A DNA stretch of 64,000 nt from Terribacillus halophilus (GTDB lineage: Bacteria; Bacillota; Bacilli; Bacillales; Amphibacillaceae): positions 62,001 through 126,000 of the forward strand of contig NZ_FMZB01000002.1 of assembly GCF_900101385.1 (NCBI RefSeq), given 5' to 3'. The notes under the pieces are model-generated. The model was given only the letters and a program-made list of their open reading frames with translations, was not told the DNA's origin and did not search any database. Below are positions 58,237 to 64,000 of this stretch, piece by piece. Made by a program: the position numbers and the translations under genes. How positions within the stretch are numbered: the first letter of the stretch is position 1; every line of letters starts with the position of its first letter.

Positions 58237-60036
58237 ATGAGTTTACTTATATTATCATTGATCGCTTTAGTACCAATCATGACGATTTTATTATTTCTTG
58301 TTATCTTAAACTGGCCCGCCAGCCGGGCAATGCCAGTTGCACTTGTTGTTACAGCATTGATTGCCATTTTCGTTTGGGGGACGAAAACCAATGTGGTGGC
58401 AGGTGCTGCTTTTAATGGCCTGATCACTGCTCTTGAAGTCATCTTTATTGTATTCGGCGCTGTTCTGTTGCTGAATACGGTGAAGGAGTCTGGTGCTATC
58501 CATACAATCCGCCGCGGCTTTATGACCATTTCACCTGACCGGCGTATCCAAGCCATTCTTATTGCTTGGCTGTTCGGATGCTTCATCGAAGGTGCAGCTG
58601 GCTATGGGACAGCTGCTGCCATTGCCGCACCGCTGCTTGTTGCTGTCGGATTTCCTGCCATGGCAGCCGTTCTTGTTTCCTTGATTATCCAAAGTACTCC
58701 GGTATCCTTTGGTGCCGTCGGAACACCGATTCTTATCGGAGTCAATACAGGGCTTACTGATCAGCAAACAGTTCTGTCTGGGTTGCAGCAGACTGATATG
58801 AGCTACTTTGAATACTTACTTTATATAACATCGGATGTGGTACTCGTCCATGCTATAGTCGGTTCCATCATTCCGCTTTTCGTCTCTGCCTGCCTTACGC
58901 GTTTCTTCGGTCCCAACAAGTCCTTCTTGGAAGGACTGCGAGCGTGGAAGTTCGCTTTGTTTGCCGGATTTGCTTTTACAATCCCGTATTACTTGATCGG
59001 CATACTGCTCGGACCTGAATTTCCTTCCCTGCTTGGCGCGCTCATTGCCCTGTTGATCGTTATCCCGGCAGCTCGCCAAGGCTGGTTTATGCCAAAAGAT
59101 AATACCTTCGATTTCCCGGAGCAGAATCACTGGGAAGAAGAATGGATAGGCAAACTCAATCAAGTATCTCTAGAAGAAGAACCCATACGCACCATTCCGA
59201 TGTGGATGTCCTGGCTTCCTTATGTTTTGGTCGCGGGTATACTTGTATTATCCCGCTCCTATGATCCATTCAAACAGTTACTTGAATCATGGAAGATTGT
59301 TTTCACGGACACTTTCGGTTCGGGAATAACTACTACCTCCACTCCGCTATATTTACCTGGATTCTTATTCATTGTTGTCTCTGCAATTTCTTTTTTCTTG
59401 CATCGAATGAAGTTAAATGAGTACAAAAATGCATGGAAAGATTCGTTTAAAACAGCTGTCGGTGCTGGGATTGCACTGCTGTTCGCCGTACCAATGATCA
59501 AGATTTTCCTTCATACCTCATTAGCCGCTGACAAAGTAAACGCTGCCACAGAAACACTCGCTGGGCAAAATATGCCGCTCATTCTGGCTGAATCCGTTGC
59601 TATGCTTACCGGAAGTCTATGGCCGATCGTTGCACCAACAGTTGGAGCATTGGGAGCCTTCATAGCAGGCAGTAACACATTCAGCAATATGATGTTTTCC
59701 CTGTTCCAATTCGGAGCTGCAGGAAATATCGGTCTGGATGTCCATCAGGCAGGAACAGTTGTCGCCCTACAGGCAGTGGGCGGGGCAGCCGGTAATATGA
59801 TTTGCGTCCATAACATTGTTGCCGCTTCTGCCACTGTAGGATTGGTAGGCAAGGAAGGGTCGCTCATCAGAAAAGCAATATTGCCAATGTCCTATTACGT
59901 ACTGGCAGCGGGATTCCTTGGCATGGCCATCATTCACGGCATCCTCAACATCTGGCTCTTCCTGTACGCAGTCATCGTAATGCTTTATATTCTGCGTCTT
60001 GTCACTGCTAAAAGCACGTTACAGCCCGCTAATTAA
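58237..60036 (+). CDS. lctP: L-lactate permease, LctP family
   Basis: About 599 residues with at least 12 membrane segments; [20 protein letters not shown] and SFGAVGTPI are LctP hallmarks. It is longer than usual LctP proteins (about 550), with an extra polar loop near 285-330 ([19 protein letters not shown]). ATG 58237 is chosen because ATG 58225 directly abuts GGGG; either is possible. It brings in lactate for LutABC. Confidence 0.93.
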   Translation: MSLLILSLIALVPIMTILLFLVILNWPASRAMPVALVVTALIAIFVWGTKTNVVAGAAFNGLITALEVIFIVFGAVLLLNTVKESGAIHTIRRGFMTISPDRRIQAILIAWLFGCFIEGAAGYGTAAAIAAPLLVAVGFPAMAAVLVSLIIQSTPVSFGAVGTPILIGVNTGLTDQQTVLSGLQQTDMSYFEYLLYITSDVVLVHAIVGSIIPLFVSACLTRFFGPNKSFLEGLRAWKFALFAGFAFTIPYYLIGILLGPEFPSLLGALIALLIVIPAARQGWFMPKDNTFDFPEQNHWEEEWIGKLNQVSLEEEPIRTIPMWMSWLPYVLVAGILVLSRSYDPFKQLLESWKIVFTDTFGSGITTTSTPLYLPGFLFIVVSAISFFLHRMKLNEYKNAWKDSFKTAVGAGIALLFAVPMIKIFLHTSLAADKVNAATETLAGQNMPLILAESVAMLTGSLWPIVAPTVGALGAFIAGSNTFSNMMFSLFQFGAAGNIGLDVHQAGTVVALQAVGGAAGNMICVHNIVAASATVGLVGKEGSLIRKAILPMSYYVLAAGFLGMAIIHGILNIWLFLYAVIVMLYILRLVTAKSTLQPAN

Positions 60037-60064
60037 AAAAGCTTCCCACTCGGGAAGCTTTTTA
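60036..60064. terminator. bidirectional terminator
   Basis: AAAAAGCTTCCC / GGGAAGCTTTTT, four-base loop. Confidence 0.9.
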
Positions 60065-60694
60065 CTTAATCACAAGTCCAATCAATGATGCTAATTGGAT
60101 TGCTTGATGAGGAGAAACGATACAGCCTTTCAGATTTTCAATAGATACGGTCAACTGCTGGAAACTACTTGTGCTCAGATCGATTCCTTTGAGAGATGTC
60201 TGCTCAAAATTCGCTTCATTCAAATCACAATCAGTAAATTCCAGCTTTTTCATCCGGTTCGCATAAAAGTCCGCTCCTTGCAGTCCGCAGGAGGAAAAAA
60301 TCACTTTCTCCATCTTGGACCTACCGAAAGATACTAGATTCACTAATGAATCATGGAAATGGACATTGCCGAGGCTAGACTCGGTCATATCGGCTCCAAG
60401 CATTTTACAGCCTTGGAATTCTACTCGATGAATCGACGACTTGCTCATTTTTACATTCGAAAAATCACAATTCTCGAATCGAACATCCAGCAGATCCATT
60501 CCGGTAAAGTCTGTGTTGTTGAAACGGCTATTGCGAATCACTACTTTCGATAAGCGCAGCCGGTATACTGATTCATTAGCGAAATCAGCTTGCTGCACCT
60601 GACATACTTCCAATTCCGGTTCTTCTTCAAAGAAGATGTCGTGCATTCTCTTTTCAGGCAATTCCATCGCTAATTTTGGTTTATCAATCTGCAT
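60062..60694 (-). CDS. pentapeptide-repeat protein
   Basis: A 210-residue right-handed beta-helix protein made of A(D/N)LxX-type repeats (for example NTDFTGMDLLDVRFENCDFSN, about residues 35-175). Relatives include B. subtilis YybG and the Qnr/MfpA DNA-mimic proteins, but family membership alone does not imply quinolone resistance. Its stop lies in the shared terminator. Function unknown. Confidence 0.85.
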   Translation of the reverse strand: MQIDKPKLAMELPEKRMHDIFFEEEPELEVCQVQQADFANESVYRLRLSKVVIRNSRFNNTDFTGMDLLDVRFENCDFSNVKMSKSSIHRVEFQGCKMLGADMTESSLGNVHFHDSLVNLVSFGRSKMEKVIFSSCGLQGADFYANRMKKLEFTDCDLNEANFEQTSLKGIDLSTSSFQQLTVSIENLKGCIVSPHQAIQLASLIGLVIK

Positions 60695-60787
60695 GAACTC
60701 TATCCTTTATTTTCAATTTGCTGCTTACAGTCTATCATACGGTGTCAATAGAAAAAGCAAGCCTGTGAGAATGTTTTTAAGGTAAAA

Positions 60788-62668
60788 TCACGAAATCTCC
60801 TTCTTTTCGTTTGTATCACTACTTCCAACCAAAGTTATAGCTGTCTCACCATGTTTTAGAAACTTTTTGGATTCAGGTATGACTTCTTGGTAGTTTAATG
60901 CATTCGTTATCACAATCGGTGTCGTGCAGTCGAAGCCTTTTTTTCGAAGGGAATCCAGATCAAATTCCGCAATCAAGTCTCCTTTTGTCACGCTGTCACC
61001 TGTTTTCACGTAAGAGGTAAATCCTTCTCCTCCCAGCTTCACCGTATCCAGCCCAATGTGTATCAGCACTTCTCCGCCGTCAACTGTCCTAAAGCCGTAG
61101 GCATGCTTTGTCGGAAAGGCCATTTCCACTTTCCCGTCGATTGGTGCATACAGTTTTCCTTCTGATGGAATTATCGCAATCCCTTGTCCCATCCCTCCTG
61201 ATGCGAACGCAGGATCATCCACTTCAGCAAGTCTCAATACTTCTCCAGTCATCGGACTTACAACAACTTCTCCCTTGTTTTTGTTGTAGGAAATTTCTTC
61301 ATTTCTTTGCTTTTCCCGAGCAGGGTCTGCTTCTTCCTTGAATCCAAATAGGTAAGTAAGGACACATGCCAGAACCAGCGCAACAAAGTAACCAAGTACA
61401 TATCCGATAAAACCTGGGCCAACAAAGATAGGAAATGTCAGGATACTTTTCGTTGCAGTTGCGATTGCGCTTGCTCCGAATGCACTTGAGATACCGCCGC
61501 CGATTGCCCCTGCTATACAAGCCAAAAGGAATGGACGCTTCAATTTTAAAGTAACCCCATAAACGGCTGGCTCCGTTATACCGAATAGACCTGTAACGAA
61601 TGCTGGCAAAGACAACGCCTTCATACCTTTGTTTCGTGTTTTCAGGAAAACTCCCAGCGCTGCTCCGGCTTGTGCAGCCACAGCAGGGCCTGTCATGGCG
61701 CTTAATGTATCCCTTCCGTATACGGAGATATTGTTCAGCATGACCGGCACCAATCCCCAGTGCAGTCCAAAAATGACCAATACTTGCCACATCGCACCCA
61801 TGATCAATCCGGATACAATAGGGCTGATTGTATAAATAGCCAGATATCCTGCTGCTATGGAACTGCTTGCAAATGTTGCAATCGGACCTACAACAAGCAA
61901 TGTCAGAGGAACCATGATAACCAAGCAGAAGAAAGGCGCTAGTAAATTCCTGACACTCTCGTGGAATAGTTTTTTGAAAAAGCCCTCTACATAGGATAAT
62001 ACCCACACAGCTAAGATGATTGGTATGACCGTACTGCTATATTGGGCAAGGACAACCGGAATGGACATAAAATCGACGGAGATTCCTTCCTTGAATGCTG
62101 TGGCAAGATCGGGGTATATCAATGCTCCTGCTAAAGCAACAGCCAGGAATTGATTCACCTTGAACTTTCTAGCTGCCGTAAAGGCCAAAAAAATCGGCAG
62201 GAAATAGAAGAAACTGTCTCCGGCTGCATTCAGCACTTTATACGTTCCGCCGGTTTGATCAATCCAGCCGAAACTGACGAGTACAGCATTCAAACCTTTA
62301 AGTAAACCTGAAGCTGCCAGTACACCTAACAGCGGGCTGAAAATCCCCGAAATAAGATCGACAAAACGATTGAATAGATTCTCTTTCTGTCTTTCGGTTG
62401 CACTCTCCGTTGAAGAAGTGGACAGAGATGTGATTTGGAGCAGTTCATCGTAAACATCACTGACGTCATTTCCTATGACGACTTGAAACATCCCCCCGCT
62501 TTCTACAACAGTTACAACACCTGACAAGGATTCTATCGCCGACTTGTCAGCTGCAGAACGATCCAGCAGTGTAAAACGCATTCTTGTTGCACAATGGTAC
62601 ACGTCTTTTATATTTTTCTCGCCGCCTACTTGCTCCAATATGTTGGCGGCCAATTCCTTCTTATCCAT
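60788..62668 (-). CDS. bglP: PTS beta-glucoside-specific EIIBCA component (second copy)
   Basis: 626 residues in IIB-IIC-IIA order: IIB Cys 26 (VYHCATRMRF), IIC about 100-460, IIA His 537 (VLIHIGLDTV). Clearly a paralogue of the permease at 12372-14267. It lies downstream of licT, with a second RAT-like element and terminator between them. No phospho-beta-glucosidase gene follows here; BglA at 10910 could serve both. Confidence 0.93.
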   Translation of the reverse strand: MDKKELAANILEQVGGEKNIKDVYHCATRMRFTLLDRSAADKSAIESLSGVVTVVESGGMFQVVIGNDVSDVYDELLQITSLSTSSTESATERQKENLFNRFVDLISGIFSPLLGVLAASGLLKGLNAVLVSFGWIDQTGGTYKVLNAAGDSFFYFLPIFLAFTAARKFKVNQFLAVALAGALIYPDLATAFKEGISVDFMSIPVVLAQYSSTVIPIILAVWVLSYVEGFFKKLFHESVRNLLAPFFCLVIMVPLTLLVVGPIATFASSSIAAGYLAIYTISPIVSGLIMGAMWQVLVIFGLHWGLVPVMLNNISVYGRDTLSAMTGPAVAAQAGAALGVFLKTRNKGMKALSLPAFVTGLFGITEPAVYGVTLKLKRPFLLACIAGAIGGGISSAFGASAIATATKSILTFPIFVGPGFIGYVLGYFVALVLACVLTYLFGFKEEADPAREKQRNEEISYNKNKGEVVVSPMTGEVLRLAEVDDPAFASGGMGQGIAIIPSEGKLYAPIDGKVEMAFPTKHAYGFRTVDGGEVLIHIGLDTVKLGGEGFTSYVKTGDSVTKGDLIAEFDLDSLRKKGFDCTTPIVITNALNYQEVIPESKKFLKHGETAITLVGSSDTNEKKEIS

Positions 62669-62687
62669 TTTTACACCTCCATTGAAA

Positions 62688-62738
62688 TAGAAAAGACTCA
62701 GATCATAGCAGAATAAAGCATTGCTACAATCTAAGTCT
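62688..62738 (-). terminator. terminator between licT and bglP
   Basis: AGACTTAGAT / ATCTGAGTCT with TTTTC after it on the minus strand; the 5' arm shares AGACTT with the RAT-like element. Confidence 0.75.
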
Positions 62739-62761
62739 GGCCTCCTAAAAGAGTAACGAGC
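62735..62761 (-). promoter_or_regulatory. second, diverged RAT-like element
   Basis: Starts with CGTTACTC and ends GAGGCCAGAC on the minus strand. Relative to a standard RAT, the CTG/CAG pair is replaced by CTC/GAG, a compensatory change that keeps the stem. It lies 10 bases after the licT stop. Confidence 0.6.
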
Positions 62762-62771
62762 TTAGAAATCA

Positions 62772-63614
62772 TCATTCAGTTTTCCTTTCCAAAAACCTTT
62801 GCAGATGCACTGTCAAATAGGTGACTTCAATATCACTGATTTCATAGTTATACTGATTACTGATATAATCCTTTACCTTTAGCGCCACCTCGAATGCTTT
62901 TTGATATTTCTCCCGGATGATGTCATACAGGACCGTATCTTCCCGCATCTCAGGAGGTTCTTTATTCACGACACGATGGGCAAAGAATTTGAGATGCGTC
63001 ATAAACCGGAACCCATTCATGGAATGCTCATCAATACAAACTTGAAGATTGTAGGTGACTAAGTTCACGATCTCCTTCATGAACCTTGTTATCTTCGTGA
63101 TGGCATTCATTTCACTATTCAGCTCGGCACTGACAAAATGAAAGGCGATGAACCCCATTTCATCTTCTCCTAAATCAACTCCGAATTGATCGTTAATATA
63201 AGCCACAGCTTTTTCTGCTATTTTGAACTCTTCTTTATACATTCGCTTGATTTCCCATAGGAGACCATTTTGCAGTTGGATTCCATCATCGTAACGCTTG
63301 ATAGCTGCATGGATGTGATCCGGCAAAGATATATAAATACTTTCATTGAAATCCCGTTTCAGTTCCCTGCGTGCCATGCTGATAATATCGTCCGCTATGT
63401 GGATTTCCTCTAGCGATACTTCCTGCAGCATTTTCTTGAATTTCGCATAAAGCCCTTTATCCTCGAGATAGAATCTTTTTTCGACTCGCTTATCTTGAAT
63501 TGAGTCGCCTCGCTTTAGTCCGAATGCAAGCCCCTTTCCAATCAGGATGACTTCATCTCCTTGCGAATCTTCACTTACGACAATATTGTTATTGATCACG
63601 CGATGTATCTCCAT
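62772..63614 (-). CDS. licT: BglG-family transcription antiterminator LicT
   Basis: 280 residues: an RNA-binding CAT domain at 1-55, PRD1 about 65-170 with H100 and H159, and PRD2 about 171-278 with H207 and H270. All four regulatory His are intact. It binds RAT RNA when PRD2 is phosphorylated by HPr and PRD1 is not phosphorylated by the BglP permease. AAAGGGGG precedes ATG 63614. Confidence 0.95.
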   Translation of the reverse strand: MEIHRVINNNIVVSEDSQGDEVILIGKGLAFGLKRGDSIQDKRVEKRFYLEDKGLYAKFKKMLQEVSLEEIHIADDIISMARRELKRDFNESIYISLPDHIHAAIKRYDDGIQLQNGLLWEIKRMYKEEFKIAEKAVAYINDQFGVDLGEDEMGFIAFHFVSAELNSEMNAITKITRFMKEIVNLVTYNLQVCIDEHSMNGFRFMTHLKFFAHRVVNKEPPEMREDTVLYDIIREKYQKAFEVALKVKDYISNQYNYEISDIEVTYLTVHLQRFLERKTE

Positions 63615-63631
63615 GTCTGCCCCCTTTCACG

Positions 63632-63699
63632 AAAAAAGAAAAAACTCCAACAAACGACTAAGAGAGCCAAGGATAGCCCTTCTGATCGGATGTTGAAGT
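63632..63699 (-). terminator. licT: RAT-controlled terminator in licT leader
   Basis: ACTTCAACA (63699-63691) pairs with TGTTGGAGT (63652-63644), followed by a long T-rich run on the minus strand. Its 5' arm overlaps the end of the RAT. Confidence 0.85.
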
Positions 63700-63725
63700 C
63701 TTGCCTGATCTAATCAGTAACAACC
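63696..63725 (-). promoter_or_regulatory. licT: RAT site in licT leader
   Basis: Begins GGTTGTTACTG and ends CAGGCAAGACTT on the minus strand; a typical 30-base RAT, so LicT would autoregulate positively. Confidence 0.9.
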
Positions 63726-63762
63726 TTCAATTAAGTAGGATGCAGTTATGTTTTCTCCTTAC

Positions 63763-63801
63763 ATTATAAGATGTTCCCATACCGAATGCAACCGCTTTCA
63801 A
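63763..63801 (-). promoter_or_regulatory. licT: licT promoter with overlapping cre box
   Basis: TTGCAT (63791-63786), 17 bases, TATAAT (63768-63763). TTGAAAGCGGTTGCA (63801-63787) fits cre exactly and overlaps the -35, as at the first bglP. Confidence 0.88.
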
Positions 63802-63810
63802 TGTTGATTG

Positions 63811-63842
63811 ACAAAAAGACCCGCTCCGCAGAACAGGTCTTT
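63811..63842 (-). terminator. terminator of the edge gene
   Basis: AAAGACC / GGTCTTT stem with TTGTC after it on the minus strand. Confidence 0.7.
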
Positions 63843-63845
63843 CCA

Positions 63846-64000
63846 TCAAGCTGCTTCCAGCTCATCTTCTTTTTTCGGTCTGTGCTGCAGATGAGAAACA
63901 ATCCATCCGATAACACCGACGACAACTAGATAAATCAACAGATCAACAAGCTGATTACCTAATATCGACCAGTCACCTAGTGTGATTGCTTCCTGCAAGC
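63846..64000 (-). CDS. membrane protein, C-terminal part (cut by window edge)
   Basis: The last 50 or so residues are seen: one membrane segment (LVDLLIYLVVVGVIGWIV) and a charged tail ending RPKKEDELEAA, then TGA and a terminator. The start is outside the window. No family recognised. Confidence 0.6.
   Translation of the reverse strand, partial: LQEAITLGDWSILGNQLVDLLIYLVVVGVIGWIVSHLQHRPKKEDELEAA

Overview
This window reads as chromosome of a spore-forming, Gram-positive bacterium of the Bacillaceae. The signs are strong AGGAGG-type ribosome binding sites, TTGACA/TATAAT promoters, CcpA (cre) boxes, an S-box SAM riboswitch, LicT-type antitermination sites, and operon layouts matching Bacillus subtilis (ycbC-ycbD-gudP-gudD-ycbG, lutABC, metNPQ, bglP-bglH, ganSPQA). 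A genus such as Terribacillus would fit, but that is only a guess. I found no rRNA, tRNA, insertion sequence, prophage module or CRISPR array. The window looks like ordinary, catabolism-rich core or accessory chromosome.

Layout: 1-6.2 kb holds a glycan locus (UDP-GlcNAc 2-epimerase end, CapE-like dehydratase, RmlD-like reductase, three glycosyltransferases, a 35-residue ORF) followed by two candidate spore-surface proteins. 6.2-7.0 kb holds a Cys-rich copper-binding bundle protein and a small membrane protein. 7.1-10.9 kb is potABCD (polyamine import). 10.9-14.5 kb is bglP-bglA under a promoter, cre and RAT/terminator switch. 14.7-18.7 kb holds a permease, an esterase, a CynX-type transporter and a small acidic ORF. 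18.7-24.9 kb is the complete D-glucarate operon with its GntR regulator. 25.3-26.2 kb is an SDR.

26.2-36.8 kb is a galactan/galactose island: the GH42 beta-galactosidase, a sugar ABC importer without its ATPase, a LacI regulator, and divergent galK-galT-galM. A ROK repressor follows. 38-41.8 kb is an unusual hscC / J-domain / DUF1266 chaperone cluster. 41.9-48.7 kb holds an acetyltransferase, a secreted amidase, a TPR protein, small membrane proteins (one apparently frameshifted), brnQ and a LysE exporter divergent from a MocR regulator. 50.2-54.2 kb is a SAM-riboswitch-controlled metN-metP-metQ-M20 hydrolase operon. 54.4-60.0 kb is lactate utilisation: lutABC, LutR and a lactate permease, with the same operator in front of both transcription units. 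60.1-63.8 kb holds a pentapeptide protein and a second beta-glucoside system, licT-bglP, with antitermination sites on both sides of licT. A partial membrane protein enters from the right edge.

The common theme is sugar and organic-acid scavenging under carbon catabolite control. Exact or near cre boxes sit in the bgl, licT, gan, glucarate and lactate promoters or leaders. Each pathway also has its own specific regulator, and several of these have visible, testable operators.
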